This document shows, in pieces, positions 41,808-49,460 of a stretch of DNA of 64,000 nt (position 1 is its first letter; every line of letters begins with the position of its first letter). Position numbers and translations under genes: made by a program. The notes beneath the pieces were generated by a model. That model saw only the letters and a list, made by a program, of their open reading frames with translations, was not told where the DNA came from and did no database searches. Source of the DNA: Faecalicatena_A orotica (GTDB lineage: Bacteria; Bacillota; Clostridia; Lachnospirales; Lachnospiraceae); assembly GCF_040545875.1 (NCBI RefSeq), contig NZ_JBEPMR010000015.1, one strand, 5' to 3'.

Positions 41808-43334
41808 ATGAAAACAATAATAAAAAAAGTAGATCCTAATCAGATAGACGAAAAAGTGATATTAGAAGCAGGTAACATTCTGAAACAGGGCGGTCTTGTT
41901 GCATTTCCTACGGAAACGGTCTATGGACTGGGAGCGAATGCCTTGGATGAGGAGGCGGCAAAGAAGACTTATGCAGCAAAGGGACGTCCTTCAGATAATC
42001 CATTGATTGTACACATTGCAGATATGCAGGCTCTGGAAGAGATTGCGGTCAATATACCTCCGGAGACGGAAGAACTGGCCTTTCATTTTTGGCCTGGGCC
42101 GCTTACGATGATATTTGAAAAGAGTGGGCAGGTTCCCTATGGCACCACTGGCGGACTGGATACGGTCGCGGTCAGGATGCCGAGCGATGTGATTGCCCGG
42201 GAGCTGATTCTGGCAGCAGGTGGTTTTGTTTCTGCGCCCAGCGCTAACACATCGGGACGGCCGAGCCCTACAACTGCGCAGCACGTGCAGGAAGACCTGG
42301 ACGGCAAGATTGAGATGATTCTGGACGGGGGAAGCGTGGATATCGGTCTGGAATCTACGATTCTGGATATGACAGTCACACCTCCTATGATACTGCGCCC
42401 GGGTGCCGTTACTGTGGATATGCTGGAGAAAGTGATCGGCCCGGTCAGCGTGGATGAGACCATCCTTGGAAGTGAGAGCGATCAGGCCCCAAAAGCGCCG
42501 GGAATGAAATACCGCCACTATGCTCCAAAAGCAAAGCTTACGATTGTGGAGGGTACACTCAGGGAAGAAGTGCTCGCTATCCGCCAGCTGGCCTACGCGG
42601 CTTTCCGTGAAGGGAAGAAAATTGGAATCATCGCAACGAATGAGACTGAAATTTTTTATACACATGGGCTTGTGAAAAACATAGGTTCCAGAGAGAATGA
42701 TAAGACGATTGCGAGGAATCTTTATGCCGTTCTACGCGAGTTTGATGAAGAAGATGTCTCAGAGATTTACAGCGAGTCTTTTGCTGTTCAGGGGATTGGC
42801 AATGCCATCATGAACAGGCTGGAAAAGGCAGCAGGGCATGTCAGGATTTTTGCTGCGCCGATTGTAAAGCAGCAGAAATACAGGAGAATTATTTTTTTAA
42901 GCAATACAGATACAAGCAGGGGGCCTATGGCGGCCGGGCTGTTAAAGCATCAGGATTTAAATCAGGAGTATACGATTGATTCCCGTGGCCTTGTCGTGCT
43001 CTTTCCCGAGCCTGCAAATCAAAAGGCGGAGGCAATTATGAAGAGCGGCCAGATGACTCTGGAGGGACATTCTTCCATTGCACTTTCGGCGGATGACCTA
43101 CAGGAAGATACACTGATCCTTACGATGGAAGACAGCCAGAAGTGGAAAGTAGTTTCAGAGTATGAAAATATTAAAAATGTCTATACTCTAAATGAGTTCA
43201 CAGAGGACAATACAGAAATACCGAACCCGTATGGGCAGCCATTGACTGCATACGGGGAATGTTATGAGATTATCACGAAGCTGATAGAAAAGTTAACAAA
43301 TAAATTAAATACATTTACACAAGGAGGAGAATGA
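41808..43334 (+). CDS. Sua5-type threonylcarbamoyl-AMP synthase fused to an inactive-looking LMW phosphatase domain
   Basis: 508 residues. The YrdC/Sua5 part (about 1-210, KGRPSDNPL and APSANTSGRPSPTT as ATP/threonine site) makes threonylcarbamoyl-AMP for t6A37 of ANN-reading tRNAs; a Sua5-specific C-terminal domain runs to about 350. Behind it lies a domain with the fold pattern of low-molecular-weight protein phosphatases (IIFLSNTDTSRGPMAAGLL, then IPNPYGQP). Compared with the C-x5-R-S loop, the nucleophile is Ser (S365) and the next Ser is Gly, so activity is doubtful. In Bacillus, ywlC (Sua5), ywlE (phosphatase) and upp are neighbours, and upp follows here, which explains the origin of the fusion. 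ATG 41784 in the same frame lies before the -10 element and is rejected. Confidence 0.88.
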   Translation: MKTIIKKVDPNQIDEKVILEAGNILKQGGLVAFPTETVYGLGANALDEEAAKKTYAAKGRPSDNPLIVHIADMQALEEIAVNIPPETEELAFHFWPGPLTMIFEKSGQVPYGTTGGLDTVAVRMPSDVIARELILAAGGFVSAPSANTSGRPSPTTAQHVQEDLDGKIEMILDGGSVDIGLESTILDMTVTPPMILRPGAVTVDMLEKVIGPVSVDETILGSESDQAPKAPGMKYRHYAPKAKLTIVEGTLREEVLAIRQLAYAAFREGKKIGIIATNETEIFYTHGLVKNIGSRENDKTIARNLYAVLREFDEEDVSEIYSESFAVQGIGNAIMNRLEKAAGHVRIFAAPIVKQQKYRRIIFLSNTDTSRGPMAAGLLKHQDLNQEYTIDSRGLVVLFPEPANQKAEAIMKSGQMTLEGHSSIALSADDLQEDTLILTMEDSQKWKVVSEYENIKNVYTLNEFTEDNTEIPNPYGQPLTAYGECYEIITKLIEKLTNKLNTFTQGGE

Positions 43335-43963
43335 TGTCAAAAGTACACATTATGGATCATCCATTGATTCAGCACAAAATCAGCTACATCCGCAGAGAAG
43401 AGGTAGGGACAAAGGAATTCCGCGAGGTTGTCGGTGAGATTGCCTGCCTGATGTGCTATGAGGCAACACGTGACCTGAAGCTTGGGGATGTAAAGATTAA
43501 GACACCAATCTGCGAGACAATCGGAAAAGAACTTGCCGGGAAGAAACTGGCCGTTGTGCCGATTTTAAGGGCCGGACTGGGAATGGTGGATGGAATGCTG
43601 ACTCTGATACCCGCTGCAAAAGTAGGACATATCGGGCTTTACCGTGACCCAGAGACTTTTGAGCCTGTGGAGTATTACTGCAAGCTGCCGGCAGACTGTG
43701 ATGAAAGACAGGTATTCGTTGTAGATCCTATGCTGGCTACAGGAGGATCAAGCACCGCAGCGATCCAGATGCTGAAGGACAAGGGTGTAAAAAGAATCCG
43801 CTTTATGTGCATAATTGCTGCTCCGGAAGGGGTTAAGCGTATGCAGGAGGCACATCCGGATGTTGATATCTATATAGGTGCACTGGATGAACGCCTGAAC
43901 GAACATAAATATATAGTACCCGGTCTTGGAGATGCAGGAGACCGCATTTTCGGAACGAAATAA
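43334..43963 (+). CDS. upp: Uracil phosphoribosyltransferase
   Basis: A 209-residue pyrimidine salvage enzyme forming UMP from uracil and PRPP. The PRPP-binding motif is VVDPMLATGGSSTAAI. ILRAGLGMVDGMLTLIPAAK and the terminal YIVPGLGDAGDRIFGTK are typical Upp segments. The ATG overlaps the last base of the Sua5 stop codon region (ATGATG behind AAGGAGGAGA), so translation is coupled. Confidence 0.97.
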   Translation: MSKVHIMDHPLIQHKISYIRREEVGTKEFREVVGEIACLMCYEATRDLKLGDVKIKTPICETIGKELAGKKLAVVPILRAGLGMVDGMLTLIPAAKVGHIGLYRDPETFEPVEYYCKLPADCDERQVFVVDPMLATGGSSTAAIQMLKDKGVKRIRFMCIIAAPEGVKRMQEAHPDVDIYIGALDERLNEHKYIVPGLGDAGDRIFGTK

Positions 43964-43983
43964 ATTGAAAGGAGCGATTGGAC

Positions 43984-44472
43984 ATGTCAGACAAAAGAGA
44001 GGACTATTTGTCCTGGGATGAATATTTCATGGGAGTGGCAATGCTCTCCGGCATGCGTTCCAAAGATCCGAATACTCAGGTAGGATGCTGTATCGTCAGT
44101 CAGGACAACAAGATATTATCAATGGGATATAACGGTTTTCCGATCGGCTGTTCAGACGATGAGTTTCCTTGGGCAAGAGAAGGGGATGACCCGCTTGAGA
44201 CGAAGTATGTTTACTCCACGCACAGCGAGCTGAACGCAATTCTAAACTATAACGGCGGCAGCCTGTCCGGGGCGAAGCTGTATGTTTCCCTGTTCCCCTG
44301 CAATGAGTGTGCAAAGGCGATCATTCAGTCTGGGATCAAGGAAGTTATATATGACTGCGACAAATATGCAGACACTGCGGGGGTTATGGCCTCGAAAAGA
44401 ATGATGGATGCAGCAGGGGTCCGCTATCATCAGTACCACAGGACAAACCGCGAAGTGACAATCAAATTATAA
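43984..44472 (+). CDS. Deoxycytidylate (dCMP) deaminase
   Basis: 162 residues of the cytidine/deoxycytidylate deaminase family, converting dCMP to dUMP for thymidylate synthesis. Zinc ligands are H80 (in STHSELNAIL, with E82 as proton shuttle) and C106/C109 (LFPCNECAKAI). The allosteric-type N-terminal region KDPNTQVGCCIVSQDNKIL is present. ATG 43984 has AAAGGAGCGATTGGAC in front; a TTG 6 bases earlier overlaps that spacer. It is the third gene of a nucleotide and tRNA-modification operon and ends at a strong terminator. ComEB is a related competence-locus name, but context favours metabolism. Confidence 0.93.
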   Translation: MSDKREDYLSWDEYFMGVAMLSGMRSKDPNTQVGCCIVSQDNKILSMGYNGFPIGCSDDEFPWAREGDDPLETKYVYSTHSELNAILNYNGGSLSGAKLYVSLFPCNECAKAIIQSGIKEVIYDCDKYADTAGVMASKRMMDAAGVRYHQYHRTNREVTIKL

Positions 44473-44497
44473 GTAAACGAAACAAGAATTAAAGTGG

Positions 44498-44528
44498 CAG
44501 GTTCCGGGGGCGGAGCCTGTCTTTTTTT
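44498..44528 (+). terminator. Intrinsic terminator after dCMP deaminase gene
   Basis: CAGGTTCCG/CGGAGCCTG (44498-44506 with 44511-44519) followed by TCTTTTTTT. Confidence 0.85.
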
Positions 44529-44530
44529 GA

Positions 44531-44557
44531 CTTCAAAGGGGTCAGACCCCTTTGAAG
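44531..44557. repeat. 27-bp GGGGTC palindrome
   Basis: CTTCAAAGGGGTC-A-GACCCCTTTGAAG, a perfect inverted repeat right after the terminator. It is related to the shorter element at 13338-13354. Confidence 0.65.
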
Positions 44558-44640
44558 CTGGTTGTTAAGAAATTAACGGAATAAATGGAGAACATCCGGA
44601 ATAAGATATCATATATGCAAGTGGCGGAGGATTTGTGATT

Positions 44641-44850
44641 ATGGAAAATAAACTGGCATCTGCGGTGGTTAATTTTATTGTCAGGGCGATTCTTGGTATG
44701 GGACTGATTTTCTTCATCAATCAGTATCTTCTGCCGGGAGATAACACATTAAATGTCGGTTTGAATGCAGTGTCCTTTTTGACAACCGGAAGCCTTGGTA
44801 TTCCGGGCGTCTGCCTGCTTTACGGGATTTTGTTCTATCAAAATTTGTAA
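44641..44850 (+). CDS. bofA: Pro-sigma-K processing inhibitor BofA family protein
   Basis: 69 residues of hydrophobic membrane protein. The family signature appears as LNVGLNAVSFLTTGSLGIPG followed by VCLLYGILFY. BofA restrains the sigma-K activating protease SpoIVFB in the outer forespore membrane of Bacillus; clostridia keep the gene. ATG 44641 is 10 bases from GGAGG; GTG 44635 would be too close. It is transcribed alone, between the nucleotide genes and the pilus promoter. Confidence 0.85.
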   Translation: MENKLASAVVNFIVRAILGMGLIFFINQYLLPGDNTLNVGLNAVSFLTTGSLGIPGVCLLYGILFYQNL

Positions 44851-44886
44851 GGTTTTCACAAAAACAAACTAATTTAGAAATGGGTC

Positions 44887-44915
44887 TGGACTTTTAGAAA
44901 AACTGTGTTTATAAT
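44887..44915 (+). promoter_or_regulatory. Promoter of the Tad pilus operon
   Basis: TGGACT (44887-44892), 17 bases, TATAAT (44910-44915). The transcript should start near 44922, at the base of the first leader hairpin. Confidence 0.7.
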
Positions 44916-44921
44916 ACGATT

Positions 44922-45056
44922 CACACAGCAGTTATTCGAGCTGCTGTCACATTCGAACACGGAATCTCCGTGACGAATATATCTTTGGTTAGATTAGCAG
45001 GGAAATCTGACCATCACGATCGAGTCAGGCTGCATGAATCGCAGCAGTAAATTCAA
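44922..45056 (+). promoter_or_regulatory. Hairpin-rich leader RNA of the Tad pilus operon
   Basis: Four successive stems: ACAGCAG/CTGCTGT (44925-44947), ATTCG..CACGGA/TCCGTG..CGAAT (44951-44979), CTGAC/GTCAG (45007-45028) and GCTGC/GCAGC (45029-45045). None is followed by a T-run. The arrangement begins at the predicted transcription start. I could not match it to a riboswitch class; c-di-GMP-I was considered because of pili and did not fit. Confidence 0.5.
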
Positions 45057-45106
45057 TTAATTGATGAACAGAGATAACACATTGAAAACAGAACAGGAGG
45101 GATACG

Positions 45107-46030
45107 TTGCACCCGAAGAATTTTGTGATTTGTGATGTGGAGAAAGAGTATGCCAGAAACCTTATGCAGGCAATCAGTGCACGTAAGGAACTGGGATTTC
45201 AGATGCATCTGTTTCAGAATCTGGAACATCTTGAGGCATTTTCGAAGAAAAAGGAAATCCACATCCTGCTGCTGGGGGAAGACTACCCGGCCGGTAAAAG
45301 AAAAGAGATCTCTGCAAATGTACGCTATGTACTTGTGAAAGGGGAAGAGAAAGGGCTCCTGCCTGATGAAAAAGGGATATACAAGTATCAGTCCGCGGAC
45401 ATGATACTAACCAGAATTCTGGAAGATTCGATGGACGGCGGGGAGTTGCTGCGGCACAAGGAAGGACGGGGCGGGCAGCTGATTGGAATTTATTCGCCTG
45501 TACACAGGATAGGCAAGACCAGGTTTGCACTGGAACTGGGAAAGGAACTTTCAAAAGAAGGGCCTGTACTGTATCTGAATCTGGAGGAATATTCCGGAAT
45601 GGATTATTATTTCCCGCAGAATACGGGACAGAATCTGGGGGACCTGCTTTATTATATCCGTCAGGATAAAGGAAATCTGGGACTGAGGATTAGTGCAATG
45701 GCAGGGCAGACAGGCGGGCTGGACTATGTGGCGCCCATACCTGTCATTCAGGATTTAAGGGCAGTCGGGGAAGAGGAGTGGCTGCGGCTGTTTGAAGAGA
45801 TATTCTCAAACTGTATGTATAAACATGTGATTCTGGACCTTGGTGACGGAATCAGAGGGCTGTACCCGATATTGAGGGCATGCAGGACGGTATATACGCT
45901 ATATACAGATGATCCCGTATCGCAGGCAAAGCTCAGACAGTATTCTGAAAACCTGCGGGTAACCGGATTTGAAGATGTACTGGAGCATACGGTACAGAAA
46001 AAAGTGCAGGTAAAGGCAGGTGATCTTTAA
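45107..46030 (+). CDS. CpaE/TadZ-like pilus assembly protein
   Basis: 307 residues from TTG 45107, behind AGGAGGGATACG. The N-terminal 120 residues form a receiver-like atypical domain (NFVICDVEKEYARNLMQAI, then EIHILLLGEDYP). The C-terminal part is a MinD/ParA-type P-loop domain, but its loop reads SPVHRIGKTRFALEL in place of KGGVGKTT, and the expected second motif is VILDLGDGI. In Tad systems this protein places the machine at the membrane. It leads a ten-gene operon. Confidence 0.8.
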   Translation: MHPKNFVICDVEKEYARNLMQAISARKELGFQMHLFQNLEHLEAFSKKKEIHILLLGEDYPAGKRKEISANVRYVLVKGEEKGLLPDEKGIYKYQSADMILTRILEDSMDGGELLRHKEGRGGQLIGIYSPVHRIGKTRFALELGKELSKEGPVLYLNLEEYSGMDYYFPQNTGQNLGDLLYYIRQDKGNLGLRISAMAGQTGGLDYVAPIPVIQDLRAVGEEEWLRLFEEIFSNCMYKHVILDLGDGIRGLYPILRACRTVYTLYTDDPVSQAKLRQYSENLRVTGFEDVLEHTVQKKVQVKAGDL

Positions 46031-47304
46031 TGGACCGGCTGGAGCAGATGTACGACAGGGTCCTTCAGAAGATGGACATGGGGCATGAGATGGAAGACGG
46101 AGAACTGTTGGAACTCATACATACTGTACTGAATGAGTCCGGGGAGGAAGAATATATTCCCCTTCAGGAGAAAATCCATTTAAGCAGGGAGTTATTCAAT
46201 GCGTTCCGAAAGCTCGATATCCTGCAGGAACTAATAGAGGATGAGGAAATTACGGAAATTATGATCAATGGAACAGATAATATATTTCTGGAGAAGAACG
46301 GCCGTCTGTTCCAATCGGACAAGCGCTTTGTATCCGGTAATAAACTGGAAGATGTTATCCAGCAGATTGTTGCAGGGACGAACCGGTATGTGAATGAGGC
46401 ATCGCCGATTGCAGACGCCAGGCTGGAAGACGGGTCTCGTGTAAATGTGGTTCTTAAGCCGGTAGCATTGAATGGCCCTATCATGACGATACGTAAATTC
46501 CCGAAGGAAAAGGTAACATTTGATCAGTTGATTTCATGGGGAAGCATCACGGATGAAGTGGTGGAATTTTTGAAAATGCTTGTGGGTGCCAGATATAACA
46601 TTTTTGTGAGTGGAGGAACCGGGTCAGGAAAAACGACATTCCTGAATGCTATGTCAGACTACCTTCCTAAGGACGAAAGAATTATAACGATTGAAGACAA
46701 TGCCGAACTGCAGATAAAGGGGGTTCCTAATCTGGTAAGGCTGGAGGCGAGGAATGCGAATCTGGAGGGGGAGGGATCTGTTACGATCCGTGACCTGATC
46801 AGGTCGGCACTGCGCATGAGGCCGGACCGGATTATCGTAGGGGAGGTCCGCGGGGACGAGACGGTGGATATGATTTCATCCATGCTCAACGGACACAGCG
46901 GCTCAATGTCGACCGGACATGCCAACAACCCGACCGATATGCTGCACCGTCTTGAGACAATGATGATGATGGGGATTGATATGCCCCTGCCGGCCATACA
47001 AAGGCAGGTTGCATCCGCTATTGATATTATCATCCATTTAGGCAGGCTGAGGGATAAGAGCAGAAAAGTTTTGGAGATTGCCGAGGTTCTCGGTTTTGAA
47101 GATGGCATGATACGAATCCACACATTGTATGAATTCAGGGAGGAGGGTATGGAAAATGGGAAAATTAAAGGCAGGCTTATGAAGGTGGAAGAACTCGTTC
47201 ATTCTGAAAAGCTTCTGGCAGCAGGATATCAGCGGGAAGGAATACCTGCTGGCACTGATGAGGGGGCTCCTGCTAACGGGAATAGCGGGATATCTGTTTT
47301 ATAA
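46030..47304 (+). CDS. Tad pilus assembly ATPase, CpaF/TadA
   Basis: A 424-residue secretion ATPase that powers pilus assembly. Walker A is SGGTGSGKTTF (K201); the Walker B/Asp-box region is RIIVGEVRGDETVDMI; the His box is STGHANNPTDML; NGPIMTIRKFPKEKVTFDQL precedes the core. Length is normal. The start codon shares its A with the upstream stop (TAATG), so it is translationally coupled. The 3-prime end overlaps the next gene by 47 bases. Confidence 0.95.
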   Translation: MDRLEQMYDRVLQKMDMGHEMEDGELLELIHTVLNESGEEEYIPLQEKIHLSRELFNAFRKLDILQELIEDEEITEIMINGTDNIFLEKNGRLFQSDKRFVSGNKLEDVIQQIVAGTNRYVNEASPIADARLEDGSRVNVVLKPVALNGPIMTIRKFPKEKVTFDQLISWGSITDEVVEFLKMLVGARYNIFVSGGTGSGKTTFLNAMSDYLPKDERIITIEDNAELQIKGVPNLVRLEARNANLEGEGSVTIRDLIRSALRMRPDRIIVGEVRGDETVDMISSMLNGHSGSMSTGHANNPTDMLHRLETMMMMGIDMPLPAIQRQVASAIDIIIHLGRLRDKSRKVLEIAEVLGFEDGMIRIHTLYEFREEGMENGKIKGRLMKVEELVHSEKLLAAGYQREGIPAGTDEGAPANGNSGISVL

Positions 47305-47944
47305 CTCGTGGCTTTCAGTCATTCTTATGATTCCCGGGACTGCCCTGTATCTTAAGAACTGGCAGAGGGAGCAGTTCCATAAGAAGGAGCTGGAGTTTAG
47401 GGAACAGTTCAGGACAGGGATTCAGACGATGGCATCTGCAATGAATGTGGGGTATTCTGTAGAGAATGCAATCAGGGAGGCTTCAAGGGATATGAAAGCG
47501 CTGTTCCACAAGAGATGCAGGATACAGAAGGAATTTGACCGCATGATATACCAGATGGACATGAACAGGACCGCCGAACAGGTGATGACGGAATTCGCGG
47601 AGAGGGTAAATCAGGAAGACGTTACCAGCTTTACAACGGTATTTGTGACAGCAAAAAGAACGGGCGGGGATAGTATTACGATTATGAGGGATACGGTACG
47701 AGATATCAGTGGGAAGATCGAGGTAGAGAAGGAAATACAGACCCTTCTGGCAGCCAGAAAGCTGGAATTTAAAGTAATGTGTATCATACCGGCCGGAATC
47801 ATCCTGTATATGAGGATTGCTTTTCCTGAATTCATGAATGTTTTGTATGGGAATGTGCTGGGGGTGGTTCTGATGAGCATTTGCATGGGGATATATATTG
47901 CGGCTTACCGTATTGGCCAGAAAATAGTGGATATTGAGGTTTAG
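47258..47944 (+). CDS. TadB-like pilus platform protein (T2SS F domain)
   Basis: About 228 residues with an N-terminal helix pair (LLLTGIAGYLFYNSWLSVIL) and a GspF-type domain (FRTGIQTMASAMNVGYSVEN, VFVTAKRTGGDSITIMRDTV), ending in two membrane helices. It builds the inner-membrane base with TadC. ATG 47258 has no good ribosome site. In the same frame CTG 47246 has GGGAAGG 5 bases ahead and would add LLAL to the first helix, so a non-ATG start inside cpaF is possible. Confidence 0.85.
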   Translation: MRGLLLTGIAGYLFYNSWLSVILMIPGTALYLKNWQREQFHKKELEFREQFRTGIQTMASAMNVGYSVENAIREASRDMKALFHKRCRIQKEFDRMIYQMDMNRTAEQVMTEFAERVNQEDVTSFTTVFVTAKRTGGDSITIMRDTVRDISGKIEVEKEIQTLLAARKLEFKVMCIIPAGIILYMRIAFPEFMNVLYGNVLGVVLMSICMGIYIAAYRIGQKIVDIEV

Positions 47945-47973
47945 GAAAAAGACAGGAGAGCAGGAGGAATGGC

Positions 47974-49212
47974 ATGGCAAGGGTAAAATGGAATTCGGTA
48001 TATGGAAGAATGGGAATGGTATTCCTGTCAGCGAGTGTTCTTTCACTTCTTGTATATGTGGCCGACCATAGCCGGGCCCCGGAAAAAAACAAGTCCGGAA
48101 AAAGTATTCTGGAACGGGAAGACCCGGGGGAGGGAAAGCAGGATATTGATCTGGAAGTCAGGATTGGCGGGGATAAGGAATCTCTGACTGTGACTGTGGG
48201 GGAACAGCAATATAGCAAAGACAAGCTTCCGGAAGTGTTTGATCAAGCCGGTAAGAAGCTGGAGGAACTGGTGCTTGGAGAGAATACCACTCTGGATGAG
48301 GTCAGGGGAGACCTGAACCTGATTGAGCGCATTCCCGATACGGGAATAGAGGTCTCATGGGAACTTGATAATTATGAAGTTATGAATCTCATGGGAGAAT
48401 TGAATGAGGACAATCTGCGTGAGGAGGGGACTCTGGTGGGGCTGAGGGCCCTGCTGTCCTATGAAGGAGAGGAAGCCGTACATTCCTTCTGTGCGAAAGT
48501 ATTTCCTCCTGCTATCAGTGCAGAAGAAAAACGGGTCAGGGAATTAGCACAACAGATTCAGAAAGAGGAGGCTGATAGCAGAGAGAAGGCATATCTGACT
48601 CTGCCTGATGAGTTGGACGGGAAAAGGCTTTCGTGGAAATACACGGGTGATTCCCGCGCGGCAGGACTTTTTGTATTAGGGATTGCCGCATCCGGGGCTG
48701 TATTTGCCCTTGATAAAGAGAAAAAGAAGCAGCAGATGGAGGCGCGGAACCGACAGTTGACAGTAGATTATCCGCAGCTGATCAGTCAGTTTACACTGTT
48801 TCTGGCAGCTGGCATGACAGCAAGGAAAGCATGGTTCCAGATTGCACGGGAATATGAAAGAATAAAGCCACACAAAGGAACCAGGCCGGCTTATGAGGAA
48901 ATGGTATATGCTATGCATGAAATTCAGGGAGGAATACCGGAGGGGGAGTGCTATGAAAGATTCGGCGGCAGATGCGGCCTGCCGGCCTATCGCAAGTTTG
49001 GGGCAATGCTTTCCCAGAATTTGAGGAAGGGAACGAAGGGCCTGACAGATCTGCTGAAAAAAGAGGCCAGGGAAGCATTTGAGGACCGTAAAAATGAGGC
49101 AAGAAGGCTGGGGGAAGAGGCGGGAACAAAATTGCTGGGCCCCATGTTTATGATGCTGGCAGTTGTCCTGCTGATCATCGTGGTACCGGCATTTCTGACT
49201 GTACAGATTTAG
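47974..49212 (+). CDS. TadC-like pilus platform protein with large extracytoplasmic insert
   Basis: 412 residues. A first helix (about 12-30) is followed by about 190 residues of soluble, charged sequence (EREDPGEGKQDIDLEVRIGG, then WELDNYEVMNLMGELNEDN), a second helix near 230, and the GspF-type domain (SQFTLFLAAGMTARKAWFQI, then GTKLLGPMFMMLAVVLLIIV). Classical TadC proteins are nearer 300 residues and lack the insert; the enlarged version is seen in Firmicute Tad loci. AGGAGGAATGGC precedes the ATG. Confidence 0.82.
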   Translation: MARVKWNSVYGRMGMVFLSASVLSLLVYVADHSRAPEKNKSGKSILEREDPGEGKQDIDLEVRIGGDKESLTVTVGEQQYSKDKLPEVFDQAGKKLEELVLGENTTLDEVRGDLNLIERIPDTGIEVSWELDNYEVMNLMGELNEDNLREEGTLVGLRALLSYEGEEAVHSFCAKVFPPAISAEEKRVRELAQQIQKEEADSREKAYLTLPDELDGKRLSWKYTGDSRAAGLFVLGIAASGAVFALDKEKKKQQMEARNRQLTVDYPQLISQFTLFLAAGMTARKAWFQIAREYERIKPHKGTRPAYEEMVYAMHEIQGGIPEGECYERFGGRCGLPAYRKFGAMLSQNLRKGTKGLTDLLKKEAREAFEDRKNEARRLGEEAGTKLLGPMFMMLAVVLLIIVVPAFLTVQI

Positions 49213-49246
49213 AGAAGTAAGATGATAAATGACTGGAGGATTATGT

Positions 49247-49459
49247 ATGAAGGAATTTATGAATAAAGTAACTGGTAAAATCAGGCGGAAATGGCTGCAT
49301 ATTAGAATGGTTATAGAAGATAACTCGGGATTGTCAGTTGTGGAAATGATTCTGATTCTGGTCGTAATCATAGCACTCGTGCTGATATTTAAAAACCAGC
49401 TGATCAGCCTGGTGAATTCTATCTTCGATAAGATTACAAGTGAAAGCGCGGGGATTTAA
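49247..49459 (+). CDS. Flp-type major pilin precursor
   Basis: 70 residues from ATG 49247 (GGAGGATTATGT ahead; an ATG at 49229 lies before the ribosome site). A basic leader of 28 residues ends in G28, followed by LSVVE with Glu at +5, the site cut by the prepilin peptidase encoded at 51731. The helix MILILVVIIALVLIF forms the pilus core. Small size and position between tadC and the pseudopilin genes identify it as the pilin subunit. Confidence 0.85.
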   Translation: MKEFMNKVTGKIRRKWLHIRMVIEDNSGLSVVEMILILVVIIALVLIFKNQLISLVNSIFDKITSESAGI

Positions 49460-49460
49460 A

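Noticed and set aside
44922..45056. c-di-GMP-I riboswitch before the pilus genes
   Set aside because: The conserved core sequence of that class is not present; kept only as an unnamed structured leader.
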